NCBI RefSeq assembly: GCF_900537115.1
Contig: NZ_UNRG01000013.1
Location: 13,670-68,804, forward strand
DNA: 55,135 nt
From: Arthrobacter sp. Alg241-R88
GTDB lineage: Bacteria > Actinomycetota > Actinomycetes > Actinomycetales > Micrococcaceae
Direction: 5' to 3'
The position numbers and the translations under genes were made by a program. Below, piece by piece: positions 1-8,875 of the stretch. The notes under the pieces were generated by a model. It made no database searches, was not told where the DNA came from, and saw only the letters and a list, made by a program, of their open reading frames with translations. The number at the start of each line of letters is the position of its first letter. The stretch's first letter is position 1.

Positions 1-101
1 CCGAGGACGAGATGCGGGGCATCGACCTCGCCGCCCACTCCGAACTGGCCTACCTGACGGATGAAGATCCGGTGGAGCTCGGCTCGCCGCAGCGGACCTG
101 A
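1..101 (+). CDS. amt: Ammonium transporter, C-terminal fragment
   Basis: Only the last 32 codons lie in the window (frame begins at base 3, TGA at 99-101), so the start is missing. The readable tail contains EMRGIDLAAHSELAY, which matches the conserved cytoplasmic tail of Amt/MEP ammonium channels (a GLD..EHGE.AY-type motif just before the end of the protein). That tail is the segment a GlnK-type PII protein contacts in this family. The call rests on this short motif alone. No membrane segment is visible here. The gene converges on the glycosidase gene downstream and shares a strong hairpin terminator with it. Confidence 0.6.
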   Translation, partial: EDEMRGIDLAAHSELAYLTDEDPVELGSPQRT

Positions 102-151
102 CGGGTACGTGAGAAGTCCGGGCGGGGGCGCCCGGAGTACGCGTCAGGCAG

Positions 152-211
152 AGGGCCAAACCTTGGACCGGTGCCGGCAGCAGCCGGCTTATAGTTCCAG
201 GGTTTGGCCCT
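152..211. terminator. Bidirectional hairpin terminator between convergent genes
   Basis: The 16-base arms 152-167 and 196-211 are complementary except for one position. An inner GCCGGC/GCCGGC hairpin (173-178, 183-188) sits in the loop, and the 3' side runs into CCCTTTGTCTT. It lies between the end of the Amt gene (101) and the end of the glycosidase gene (247), as expected for a terminator serving both. Confidence 0.7.
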
Positions 212-246
212 TTGTCTTCCTTGCCGCGCGGGGTTCGGGTTCGTGA

Positions 247-1239
247 TCAGGGCTCGTTGCAGACCAGGTTGCCGTCGCGGACTTCCAAGACCGCCGCCCG
301 GACGTGGCTGAGTCGGGTCCTGGGGTCGGGTGCCATGGTGTCGATGTCTTCGCCGCCCCAATGCGGGTGGGTGAAGTAGACCAGCAGGGCGCGTTCCTTG
401 CCGTCTTCCCGGGCTGCGAGCGGAACCACGTCAGCATGGCGTCCGACGACGGGCCTGCCGTCCACGTGCTCCGGTCGCGTCAGGATGAGCCCGCCCAGGT
501 GTTCCTGCCGGACCCAGCCGCCGGCGGCGTCCTCCGAACGGTAGACCGCCTGGCCCCGCCATTCGTCCACGATCATCCAGTAGGTCCCCTCGAGCTGGAA
601 GACCTTGGGCCCTTCATGCGGGCGGCCGGGGATGGTGAGTCCTTCAAGAACCCACGACGACGGGTCCTGCGGTGTGTCGCTGACCGCGCTGTACGTGTTG
701 GAGCCGCGGGCTTCGTCCTTGTACCAGAGGCGGTAACGGCCATCCCCGCAGAGCGCCACGGCGGCATCGATGACCCGCGGGGAATCCAAATCGACTGCGC
801 CGAGGTACTCCCACGTCACGAGATTGTGGCTGGCAAACTGGACGATGGACGCGGTGCCGGTCCAGTCCGTCCGTACCCCGCCGAGCACGGTCAGGTACAT
901 GATCCACTGGCCGCCAATTCTTACGACGTCGGGAGCCCAGAGAGTAGCGGGCTGTTCCGTTTCCGGCGGCACCAGTCCGTCCGCGGTGCCTTGGTACGTC
1001 CAGTTCCGTCCGCCGTCGGAGGACCGCGCAACGCCGATGGCTGTGCCGTGGACCCACTCGACTCCGGTCAGCCCCGGCGCCGTGGCACGCCGCTGGGTGT
1101 AGAACAGCACCCACTCGCCGGTGAGGTGGTCCGGCACCAGGATCGGGTCGGTGGGCCCGTCCCAGACGGGGTCGCGGTAGGGAGCAATGAAGGCGTCCGG
1201 GCGCAGGGGAGTGAGGGCATTTATTTGCTGTCGCGACAC
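247..1239 (-). CDS. Putative glycosidase, five-bladed beta-propeller (GH43/GH32-like)
   Basis: Predicted protein of 330 residues without a signal peptide, so probably cytoplasmic. It has the repeated aromatic/Asp pattern of five-bladed propeller glycosidases: RDPVWDGPTDP near the N-terminus (candidate catalytic Asp), a WAPDVV blade motif near residue 120, a RYRLWYKDEA blade, and HEGPKVF (candidate acid Glu) near residue 210. These motifs fit GH43, GH32, GH117 and related families and do not settle the family or substrate. The GTG start at 1239 is chosen because GGAG lies six bases upstream; the longer frame would run into the SNF2 gene. A TATGCT -10-like box lies upstream at 1275-1280 on this strand. 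Confidence 0.65.
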   Translation of the reverse strand: MSRQQINALTPLRPDAFIAPYRDPVWDGPTDPILVPDHLTGEWVLFYTQRRATAPGLTGVEWVHGTAIGVARSSDGGRNWTYQGTADGLVPPETEQPATLWAPDVVRIGGQWIMYLTVLGGVRTDWTGTASIVQFASHNLVTWEYLGAVDLDSPRVIDAAVALCGDGRYRLWYKDEARGSNTYSAVSDTPQDPSSWVLEGLTIPGRPHEGPKVFQLEGTYWMIVDEWRGQAVYRSEDAAGGWVRQEHLGGLILTRPEHVDGRPVVGRHADVVPLAAREDGKERALLVYFTHPHWGGEDIDTMAPDPRTRLSHVRAAVLEVRDGNLVCNEP

Positions 1240-1316
1240 GCGCTTCTCCAACGTTGTAACTTTTGGTTGTGTCCAGCATAGGCGGATGAAGCGCACGTGT
1301 CTGAAAAGACCTTGCG

Positions 1317-4300
1317 CTACTCCTGGAACAGCCCTGCCAGGTCTTCGGCCGTGATGGCGCCGCCGGCCAGGGCGTCCCCTTCCATCACGTCGGCGAACAG
1401 TTGCGACTTCCGGGCCTTGAGCGCCATGACCTTCTCCTCGATGGTGTCCTTGGCGACAAGCCGGTAAACCATCACGTTTCGGGCCTGCCCGATCCGGTGG
1501 GTCCGGTCCACCGCCTGCGCCTCGGACGCCGGGTTCCACCAGGGGTCCAGCAGGAACACATAGTCGGCCTCGGTGAGGTTCAACCCAAACCCGCCGGCCT
1601 TCAGCGAAATCAGGAATACGGGCGCCGTGCCGTTCTTGAACTCGCTGACAACGTCGGCACGGTTGCGGGTGCCGCCGTCGAGGTAGCAGTACTCGATCTT
1701 CTCCTCGTCCAGCCGCTCCCGGACCTTTCCCAGGAACCCGGTGAACTGGCTGAAGATCAGGGCCCGGTGGCCTTCCGCCACCAGGTCCTCAAGCTGCTCA
1801 AACAGCACGTCCAGCTTGCTTGAGCGGACTGACGAAAGCGCGGGATCCACAAGCGAGGCGTCAAGGCTGAGCTGCCGCAGCAGGGTCAGCGACTGGAAGA
1901 TGGTGAAGCGGTTCTTGTTGACGTCCTCGATGAGCCCCAGGATCTTCTGCCGTTCGCGCTGCAGGTGGGTCTGGTACACCTTTTGGTGGCGCGGGTTCAG
2001 CACCACTTCCAGGATCTGCTCCTGCTTCGGCGGCAGGTCCTTGATGACCTGGTCCTTGGTGCGCCGCATCATCAGCGGGCGGACCCGACGGCGGAGCTTG
2101 TCCAGTTGCCCCTTGTCGCCGTTTTTCTCCACCGGCTTCTGGTAGTACTCGGCGAAACGCTTGGGACTGGAAAACAGCCCCGGGGCGACGATTGAGGTAA
2201 GCGCCCAGAATTCCATGAGGTTGTTTTCCAGCGGGGTGCCGGTGATGGCGAGCTTGAAGGCCGCCGGCAGTTTGCGGGCGCACTGGTACGCCTTGGACTG
2301 GTGGTTCTTTACGAACTGCGCCTCATCCAGCACCAGGCCGGACCATTCGCATGAGGCGTAGGCGTCGTAGTCGATGCGGAACAGGGCGTAGGAGGTGATT
2401 ACGATGTCGGCCCCGGCCAATGCCGCAGCCACGTCCTGCCCGCTCTTGGCGAACGTCTCACCGACCGCCTGGACCTTCAACCCGGGAGCGAACCGCGCTG
2501 CTTCCAGGGCCCAGTTGCCCACCACGCTGGTGGGGGCAACCACCAAGAAGGGAGCGACGGCGTCGGGCTGGCTTGCGGCTGCGACGGCCTCGGCGGAGTT
2601 ATCACCAGCGCTGCCGGCGCCGTCGGACGCGTTGCTGCTTCCAGCACCGGCAAGAGCCAGCTCCTTCGCCGCGCACATCAGGGCGAGGGCCTGCACCGTC
2701 TTGCCGAGGCCCATGTCGTCCGCAAGGATCCCGCCCAGGCTGTGCCTGTATAGGAAGGTGAGCCAGTTGAAGCCCTCCAGCTGGTAGGGGCGAAGCTCGG
2801 CGTTCAGGGTGGCGGGCAGCGGCAGGCCGTCCACGCCGCCCTCCAGCAAGCCGCCCACCGCCGAGCGCCAGGCGGCCGCCTGTTCGTCAACGATTCCCAG
2901 CTGGGCCAGCTCGTCCCACAGTCCTGCCTGGAACCGGCTGATTTGGAGGGGCGCGTCTTTGTTGTCCTGCAGGGAGCGGGCCTCTTCGATCAGGGCCCGC
3001 AGCTGGTGCAGTTCGGGCAGGTCCAGGGAGAAGTAGGCGCCGCTGGGCAGCAGCATCTTGGTTTGTCCCGCGGCGAGTGCTGAGAAAACCGCGGCGAATG
3101 AAACCGGCTGGCCCTCGAGGGTGATCTGGATGCCGAGGTCGAACCAGTCGCGCTGTTCCGTGGCTTTGGTGGAGATGGAAACCACCGGCGCTTCCTCAGC
3201 CTCGCGGTAGTCGGCGATGTCGCCCACGGTGTCGACGTCGACATCGGGGGCCTGGCGCAGGCGGGGCAGCACTTCCTCAGTGAACGCGAGCGTGTCCAGG
3301 CCCTTCAGCTCCACGGACGCCGTGAGCCGGGGAGTGCCCCAGCCGCCGGTGGCGGATTCCCCCAGGGCGGGCACCCCGTCCCATGGTTGGCCGATGCCTT
3401 CGAGGATCCGGGCTTCGGCGGTGTCGTCGCGGTAGCCATGGTCGCCGGGGTGCCGCCACAGCGGTTGGGCCGTGACCAGGTTTCCCGTTTTGTAGTGCCA
3501 TTCCCAGTGCAGCCGCACTCGGTGGTCAGCACCGTAGTTCGCCAGCAGGGAGAGTGTGGGGACGGCCAGGGTGGGCAGCTCAACGGACTCGTCGCGGGCC
3601 GTGACCCGGGCCGTCTGCTTCAGCTTGGGGTAGAAGCCGGTGAGGAAGCGCGATTCGTCCTTGGCCGGAATGTGGAGGGTGCTGCCCGCCGTCACGAACG
3701 ACAGCAGTTCCTCGCTCAGGCCGCTTTCCAGTGGCGCCAGCGTGATGGTGCCGTCAGGGTCCGGAACTCCGGGCAGAGCAGCCTCTCCCGTGGTGACAAA
3801 AATTCCATGCGCCGGCCGGCCGATGGTTCCAATCGACGCCGGATCCACCTCAACGCCCTCAACGGTGACGGTGGGCGCAAGCTCCAGCCCGCCGTCGGTA
3901 CCGTCCCTGTCCGCAGCAGCGCCGTACCTGCCCAGGTTAAGCCCGACGGCGGCGGGGGACTCCGCGAGCCGGACCGGCTCCGTGCCGCGCGAGTGGACCA
4001 GTGCCAGTCCGATCTTCCTGGCGTCGGCCAGCAGGCTCCAGAGGTTCTTCCCGGAGTAGGTGTTCAGCCCCAGCCAGAGCCCGGAGGAGTTGTGCATGCG
4101 GCTGGCCGAGGCGGAGTGGGCGGCCAGGAACTCCTGCATCCACTCCCCATGTGACTCATTGCACTCACGCCGGAAATTCAGGTAGCTGAGCGTGTTCCAG
4201 GAGACGTCTCCGCGGATCCATTTGCCCTTGGCCCCCATGATCACCGGGCGCGCCTTGAGCTGGCGGACACTCCGGAGCGGATCCCGGCGGCCTGTGTAGG

Positions 4301-4850
4301 AGAAGTGCGGCGCCGGTTCCTCGATCTCGAACTGGAGGGCCAGGGGGATGCCGTTGCTGGACGGAGCGGCACCGGGCTGCGAGATGAGCGGGCTGAGGGC
4401 ACGTTCCCAGTCAGAAACGGCGGCGGATGGTTCGCGCGAAACCTGGGTGGCGGTGGCCGGTGAAAGCAGCTGGACGCGGGTGGCCGGGTTGTCCTCCGCC
4501 GCGAAGAGCAGTGCCGCCACGTGCTTGCAGTCCTTCCGGACCGGGCAGCTGCACACGCCCACGGTGCAGCTCCAGCCGCCCCCCTTGCGGACCAGCTTGG
4601 CAGTGGTGGAATAGGGCAGGTCGGCACCGCCGCGGACCTTGCCCAGCATGAGCCCGGTGGCGGCGTCGAACGAAATACCGGAGACGCGGCTTCCCATGGC
4701 ATAAGCGAGCCCGGCCGCCAGGGAACGGTCGTTAATGGCGGGGGTCTGTATTGCCAGTGCCGCACTCTCGTCCGGTTGGGATGGCATGGTGCGCGCTACT
4801 TTCAGCAGGCCACGGCGGGGCCGGGGCCGGTGGTTGGTTATCTGATCCAT
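1317..4850 (-). CDS. SWIM zinc-finger SNF2/RapA-type helicase
   Basis: A 1177-residue ATP-dependent DNA translocase of the SNF2 superfamily. A SWIM zinc finger (CSC...CKH, about residues 100-110) lies near the N-terminus, followed by a long variable region. The C-terminal half holds the two RecA-like lobes: Walker A DDMGLGKT near residue 715, DEAQ box (VLDEAQFVKN) near 842, and motif VI with DRTHRIGQ near 1117. The family remodels protein-DNA complexes, and SWIM-containing bacterial members are often linked to transcription or repair. The exact role here is unknown. The start at 4850 (MDQ) is one option; 4787 (MPSQ) is also possible because neither has a strong ribosome site. It ends 77 bases before the glycosidase start and may be co-transcribed with it. 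Confidence 0.9.
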   Translation of the reverse strand: MDQITNHRPRPRRGLLKVARTMPSQPDESAALAIQTPAINDRSLAAGLAYAMGSRVSGISFDAATGLMLGKVRGGADLPYSTTAKLVRKGGGWSCTVGVCSCPVRKDCKHVAALLFAAEDNPATRVQLLSPATATQVSREPSAAVSDWERALSPLISQPGAAPSSNGIPLALQFEIEEPAPHFSYTGRRDPLRSVRQLKARPVIMGAKGKWIRGDVSWNTLSYLNFRRECNESHGEWMQEFLAAHSASASRMHNSSGLWLGLNTYSGKNLWSLLADARKIGLALVHSRGTEPVRLAESPAAVGLNLGRYGAAADRDGTDGGLELAPTVTVEGVEVDPASIGTIGRPAHGIFVTTGEAALPGVPDPDGTITLAPLESGLSEELLSFVTAGSTLHIPAKDESRFLTGFYPKLKQTARVTARDESVELPTLAVPTLSLLANYGADHRVRLHWEWHYKTGNLVTAQPLWRHPGDHGYRDDTAEARILEGIGQPWDGVPALGESATGGWGTPRLTASVELKGLDTLAFTEEVLPRLRQAPDVDVDTVGDIADYREAEEAPVVSISTKATEQRDWFDLGIQITLEGQPVSFAAVFSALAAGQTKMLLPSGAYFSLDLPELHQLRALIEEARSLQDNKDAPLQISRFQAGLWDELAQLGIVDEQAAAWRSAVGGLLEGGVDGLPLPATLNAELRPYQLEGFNWLTFLYRHSLGGILADDMGLGKTVQALALMCAAKELALAGAGSSNASDGAGSAGDNSAEAVAAASQPDAVAPFLVVAPTSVVGNWALEAARFAPGLKVQAVGETFAKSGQDVAAALAGADIVITSYALFRIDYDAYASCEWSGLVLDEAQFVKNHQSKAYQCARKLPAAFKLAITGTPLENNLMEFWALTSIVAPGLFSSPKRFAEYYQKPVEKNGDKGQLDKLRRRVRPLMMRRTKDQVIKDLPPKQEQILEVVLNPRHQKVYQTHLQRERQKILGLIEDVNKNRFTIFQSLTLLRQLSLDASLVDPALSSVRSSKLDVLFEQLEDLVAEGHRALIFSQFTGFLGKVRERLDEEKIEYCYLDGGTRNRADVVSEFKNGTAPVFLISLKAGGFGLNLTEADYVFLLDPWWNPASEAQAVDRTHRIGQARNVMVYRLVAKDTIEEKVMALKARKSQLFADVMEGDALAGGAITAEDLAGLFQE

Positions 4851-5018
4851 CTTAGTTCGCCCGCGGGGGAGGGCGTGCCGCCGTTTCTTTGCGGGCGGAA
4901 GGCATGGCCGGACAAACAACAGGGTGGAACAGCAAAGGCCGTGGGGTGCCGCTGTACAGAACAGCAGCACGGCCACGGCCAGTGCTTCACGAACTTCGCG
5001 CAGGCAGCAGTTGCGGGA

Positions 5019-6140
5019 CTAGGAGAACCGCTCCGGCCGGAACGTCTCCAGCATCGGGTGCCGCGCTCCGGTGAGGATTTCCCCGGCCAGGAGCTCGCCG
5101 GCAATCAGCCCGAGGGTTGCCCCCGAGTGGGTGAAGGCGACAAAGCAGCCGGGGACTTTTTCGAGTTCGCCGAAGACAGGCTCGCCGTCGCCCGGAATGG
5201 GTTTGTAGCCGATCTTCCACGACGCCGGCTTGAGCTCCGGGTTGCCTGCGATGAGCTTGGAAGCCTCGTCGGCAAGTTCCTGCACCACGTCATCAGGGAC
5301 GCTGAAGGTCCCGTCAGCGTGTTCGGTGATGCTCTCCTCGTACCAGTCGTGGTCAAGGGCAAGGGTGTTTCCGGGGTTTGGCCGGACAGCGGCCCGCGGC
5401 GTGTTCAGCACGGGCGCCAGGCCGTGGTCCGTGGGCTTCGTGATGACCAGCATCGATACCGGTGAACCGTTGGGAATGTCCACTCCCAGGGGGGCCACCA
5501 CTGAAGGGGTCGCAGCGCCGCAAGCCACCAGGACGGCGTCGGCATCATGCGCAGCACCCGAAGCGGCCTGAACGCCGACAGCGCGTCCGCCTTCAACCAC
5601 CACTGAGGCTTTTCCTGCGTTGAGGACCAGTTCACCGCCGAGTTCGTGGAACTCCGCCATCAGGAATTCCACCAGGTCCGGCAGGCTTACCCAGCCTTCG
5701 CCGGGGTTGAAAATCGCGTTCTCAGGAACGGCCGAGGCATCAACCCCGGGAGCCACCGATGCGATCTCCGCCGGTGCCAGCAGCTTGGAATCGTAGCCCT
5801 TATCCAGCTCATACTGGTGGCGGGCAGCCGTGGCGTCAGCCTGGCCCGCCGGGTTCCACATCAGGCCGCCGCCGAACTGGAGCCACTCGCGGGAGGGGTC
5901 CGAGGCGAACAGTGTCCGGTACCTGTCCACTCCTGCCATGCGCAGCTGGTGGTAGGGCGTGGAGCGTTCACCCGCGGAATTCAGCCACGAGAGCGACCGG
6001 CCTGAGGCCTCGCTGGTCAAGCCGCTTTCGGTCAGGAGGACTACCGAAGCGCCTGCGCGCAGGAGGTTAACGGCAGTGGAAACACCAAGGATTCCGCCGC
6101 CGATGACGGCAACTTTCCTGGCGGGGCTGGTGGAGGACAT
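5019..6140 (-). CDS. FAD-dependent amine oxidase, DAO family; candidate fructosyl-amino-acid oxidase
   Basis: A 373-residue flavoenzyme of the D-amino-acid/sarcosine oxidase fold. The FAD-binding GGGILG motif is at residues 14-19 within a beta-alpha-beta unit, and a second FAD contact region near the end reads FTHSGATLGLIAGELLA. Length and the ASGRSLSWLNSAG segment resemble the bacterial amadoriases described from Corynebacterium and Arthrobacter, which oxidise fructosyl amino acids to glucosone, amino acid and peroxide. That resemblance is from memory. It is the last gene of an operon with an amino-acid-type ABC importer and a Gfo/Idh/MocA enzyme, next to a frl-type operon, which supports an Amadori substrate. 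Alternatives are glycine, sarcosine or another secondary amine. The ATG at 6140 follows AGGAAAG. Confidence 0.75.
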   Translation of the reverse strand: MSSTSPARKVAVIGGGILGVSTAVNLLRAGASVVLLTESGLTSEASGRSLSWLNSAGERSTPYHQLRMAGVDRYRTLFASDPSREWLQFGGGLMWNPAGQADATAARHQYELDKGYDSKLLAPAEIASVAPGVDASAVPENAIFNPGEGWVSLPDLVEFLMAEFHELGGELVLNAGKASVVVEGGRAVGVQAASGAAHDADAVLVACGAATPSVVAPLGVDIPNGSPVSMLVITKPTDHGLAPVLNTPRAAVRPNPGNTLALDHDWYEESITEHADGTFSVPDDVVQELADEASKLIAGNPELKPASWKIGYKPIPGDGEPVFGELEKVPGCFVAFTHSGATLGLIAGELLAGEILTGARHPMLETFRPERFS

Positions 6141-6186
6141 GGGGACTCGCTTTCCTGTGTACAACGATGTGCCGTGACGGGGTGCG

Positions 6187-7227
6187 TCAGGCGAGGGCAT
6201 GGACTTCTTCAATGACTTTCAAGACTTCGACGGCGTCTGCCGGGTCAACCGGGACCGGTGCGCCGCGCAGGAGGGTATCGGCGAGGAGCCGGTAGAACTG
6301 GGGATAGGCACCCCGCTTGGCGGGAACGGCGCTTGTTGCACCATCCACTCCCAGGACCCCCCAAGAGTCCTGGGGTTCGACTCCGTAGCCGGGGTCGCCG
6401 GGGAGGACCCCGGCGTCGAGCGCGGGTTCCTGGCCGTCCAGTCCCCACTTTGTGTAGCCGGCGGACGAGCCGAGCACATGGAACCTGGGACCCGTCAGTG
6501 CGGCTGCACCGTTCATCCAGAGCCGGGAGCGCACGCCCGAATCATGCAGCAGGGACACAAAGGCATCCTGTTCCGGTGCTGACTGCTCTTCGCTCTTCCC
6601 GGCTGTTTCGCCGTAGCTGCGTGCCACCGGCCCAAAGAGCTGGATGGCCTGGTCAATGAGGTGGGCGCCCAGGTCGTGGAGGATGCCGCCGCCCTCCGCC
6701 GTGGTGGCAGAGTCGCGCCAATTCCCGAAACCTTCAGGGCGCCACCACTCGAACCGTGATTCGAAGGTCCGGACCTCGCCCAACGCACCCGCATCCAGGA
6801 GCTTCTTGAGGGTGAGGAAATCGGCGTCCCACCGGCGGTTCTGGAAGACCGTCAGATGCACGCCGGCCTCGGCCGCGGCGGCCAAAAGCTCCTCGCCGTG
6901 GGCTGACGTGGTGACGAATGGCTTGTCCACCACAACATGAAGCTTGTGGGCGATCGCCGTCGAAGCCATCCCGAAATGGGTGGCCGGAGGCGTTCCCAAT
7001 ACCACCAGGTCAAGGTCCGCGGCGAGCGCGAAAAGGGCCTCGGCCGTGGGGACAACCCGCGCGTTCGGGTAGCGGGCCGCCGCTGCGGCGGCACGTTCCG
7101 GGTCGGCGGTAACTATCACATCGAGTGAATACGAAGGGTCCGCCTCGATCAGGGGTGCATGGAAGACACGTCCGGAAACCCCAAAACCGACGACGGCGGT
7201 ACGGATGGGCGCGCTCCCCGCTGCCAT
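6187..7227 (-). CDS. Gfo/Idh/MocA family oxidoreductase
   Basis: A 346-residue NAD(P)-dependent sugar or inositol-type dehydrogenase. The N-terminal Rossmann fold shows GFGVSGRVF, and the family's EKP-type motif appears here as VVDKPFVT, with Asp in place of the usual Glu, a variant also seen in other members. The C-terminal alpha/beta domain carries the HDLGAHLIDQ segment with the usual active-site His. Start choice: the ATG at 7227 overlaps the stop of the ABC ATPase gene (TGATG) and has GGAGG seven bases upstream. It sits between the transporter and the FAD oxidase, so it probably acts on the imported substrate or its sugar-derived product. The substrate cannot be told from sequence. Confidence 0.85.
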   Translation of the reverse strand: MAAGSAPIRTAVVGFGVSGRVFHAPLIEADPSYSLDVIVTADPERAAAAAARYPNARVVPTAEALFALAADLDLVVLGTPPATHFGMASTAIAHKLHVVVDKPFVTTSAHGEELLAAAAEAGVHLTVFQNRRWDADFLTLKKLLDAGALGEVRTFESRFEWWRPEGFGNWRDSATTAEGGGILHDLGAHLIDQAIQLFGPVARSYGETAGKSEEQSAPEQDAFVSLLHDSGVRSRLWMNGAAALTGPRFHVLGSSAGYTKWGLDGQEPALDAGVLPGDPGYGVEPQDSWGVLGVDGATSAVPAKRGAYPQFYRLLADTLLRGAPVPVDPADAVEVLKVIEEVHALA

Positions 7228-8000
7228 CACAGGACCTCCGAGAGGAAGCGCTGGAGGCGTTCACTCTTGGGGTTGTCGAAGATGTCCGCCGGCGTGCCCG
7301 CTTCAACCACTTCGCCTTCATCCATAAAGACGACCTGGTCGGCGACTTTCCGGGCGAAGCCCATTTCGTGCGTCACCACCACCATGGTCATACCCCGCTT
7401 GGCAAGGGATGCCATGAGGGTCAGGACGCCCTTGACGAGTTCGGGGTCCAGGGCGCTGGTGGCCTCGTCGAAGAGCATGACCTCCGGTTCCATGGCGAGG
7501 GCCCGGGCGATGGCGACGCGCTGTTGCTGTCCGCCGGAAAGGTCCCGGGGCCGGTGGTCGGCGCGTTCGGCGAGGCCCACTTCTGCCAGGCGGCGGCTTG
7601 CGCGCTCCCGTGCCTCTGCCTTGGACATTTTCTTGACGCTCCAGAGGGCGAGGGCCACGTTTTCCAGGGCAGTGTGGTCCGGGAAGAGGTTGAAGTGCTG
7701 GAACACCATCCCGATCCGGCTGCGCAGAATATCGGGATTGACCTTCAGTGCGCTCTCGCCCGCCAGGAGCACGTCGCCGCTTTTGGGCTCATGCAGGCGG
7801 TTCACGCCCCGAAGCAGGGTGGACTTGCCCGAACCGGAGGGCCCGATGATGCAGGTGGTGGTGCCCGGCGCCACCGTGAGGCTGACGTTGCGGAGGACCT
7901 CGATGTCCCCGTACGCCATGGTCAGGTTCTGCAGTTCCAGGCTGGATCCGTGAAAGGTCTGGATGTCAGCGGTGGGGTTGGCGCTGGTGCTGGTGATCAT
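7227..8000 (-). CDS. Polar amino-acid-type ABC transporter, ATP-binding protein
   Basis: A 257-residue ATPase of the GlnQ/HisP group. It has Walker A GPSGSGKST near residue 50, ABC signature LSGGQQQR, Walker B VMLFDEATSALD and a switch His in VVVTHEM. It powers the adjacent permease on the inner face of the membrane. The ATG at 8000 overlaps the permease stop (ATGA), and its own stop overlaps the start of the Gfo/Idh/MocA gene, so the three are translationally coupled. Proteins of this group normally serve importers for polar amino acids, opines or amino-acid conjugates, which fits a fructosyl-amino-acid substrate. Confidence 0.92.
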   Translation of the reverse strand: MITSTSANPTADIQTFHGSSLELQNLTMAYGDIEVLRNVSLTVAPGTTTCIIGPSGSGKSTLLRGVNRLHEPKSGDVLLAGESALKVNPDILRSRIGMVFQHFNLFPDHTALENVALALWSVKKMSKAEARERASRRLAEVGLAERADHRPRDLSGGQQQRVAIARALAMEPEVMLFDEATSALDPELVKGVLTLMASLAKRGMTMVVVTHEMGFARKVADQVVFMDEGEVVEAGTPADIFDNPKSERLQRFLSEVL

Positions 8001-8785
8001 GTGTTGCTCCCGGTAGTGAGCGGCGAGGCCGCGTCGAGTTCCTTGACTTCATTCAGGCCGCTTGACGGAGCCGTGGGCCGGCGCTTTCCTGTCCGGAAGC
8101 GGCTGTCGAAGTAGTTCACCAAGTGCGTGAGCGGCACGGTGATGATGAGGTAGAAGATGCCGGCCATGACCAGCGGGGAGAGGTTTCCGGAGAGGACTGC
8201 GGCGTCCTGGCCGACGCGGAAGAGTTCACGTTCGCTGACCAGCAGTCCGAGGAAGTAGACGAGCGAGGAGTCCTTGACGATGGCGATGAACTGGTTCACG
8301 AGTGCCGGCAGGACGCGGCGGATGCCTTGGGGAATGACGACGAGTGCCATGGATTTGCCGTAGCTCATCCCGAGGGCGCGGCAGGCCTCGCCCTGGCCCT
8401 TGTCCACGCTTTGGATGCCGGCGCGGAAGATCTCGCCGATGTAGGCGCTGGCGATCAGGCTCAAGGCGATAATCCCCAACGGGTAGGGCGAGGGGCCGAA
8501 GATGGACTGGCTCAGCCGGGCGAACCCCTGGCCAATCAGCAGGATGGTCAGGATGGCAGGCAGGCCCCGGAACAGGTCTGTGTAGATGCGGGCCGGGATA
8601 CGCAGCCACCGGGACGGTGAGATCCCCATAACGGCGACGATCATGCCGAGCACGACGCCGATAATAGTTGCCGCGACGGAGATGATGAGGGTGTTCAGGA
8701 GGCCCACAGCCAGAAGCTGGGGCAGGACTTCGGCCATTGCACCGAAGTCGAAGAACGTGCGGATGATGGTGTTGAGCCAGTCCAT
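7997..8785 (-). CDS. Polar amino-acid-type ABC transporter, permease
   Basis: A 262-residue membrane protein of the HisM/GlnP group, with about five hydrophobic segments and the cytoplasmic EAA loop (EACRALGMSYGKSMALVVIPQ region, near residue 135) that docks on the ATPase. Only one permease gene is present, so the transporter probably uses a homodimer. The start ATG at 8785 is the first in frame. The C-terminal tail of about 30 residues is hydrophilic (KRRPTAPSSG...) and longer than usual. It lies between the binding-protein gene and the ATPase gene, with a 90-base gap containing a GC-rich hairpin on the binding-protein side. Confidence 0.92.
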   Translation of the reverse strand: MDWLNTIIRTFFDFGAMAEVLPQLLAVGLLNTLIISVAATIIGVVLGMIVAVMGISPSRWLRIPARIYTDLFRGLPAILTILLIGQGFARLSQSIFGPSPYPLGIIALSLIASAYIGEIFRAGIQSVDKGQGEACRALGMSYGKSMALVVIPQGIRRVLPALVNQFIAIVKDSSLVYFLGLLVSERELFRVGQDAAVLSGNLSPLVMAGIFYLIITVPLTHLVNYFDSRFRTGKRRPTAPSSGLNEVKELDAASPLTTGSNT

Positions 8786-8816
8786 GGTTGCTCTCAGACG
8801 TTGTTAGCTGGTGGAA

Positions 8817-8861
8817 CGGGGGCGGCGCTGCCGGCGGTGATCCGGTGGCGGGCCGCCCCCG
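8817..8861 (-). terminator. GC-rich hairpin between binding-protein and permease genes
   Basis: Arms 8817-8826 and 8852-8861 are perfectly complementary over ten bases (GCCGCCCCCG and its complement). There is no U-run. In importer operons, hairpins in this place usually stabilise the upstream mRNA or partly terminate transcription, so that the binding protein is made in excess. This role is inferred from position. Confidence 0.5.
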
Positions 8862-8875
8862 CAACCTTGGGAGGG

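Noticed and set aside
4967..4985. Hairpin GCACGGCC-AC-GGCC(A)GTGC as terminator between the FAD oxidase and SNF2 genes
   Set aside because: Short, with a bulge and no T-run; it may be chance in GC-rich DNA.
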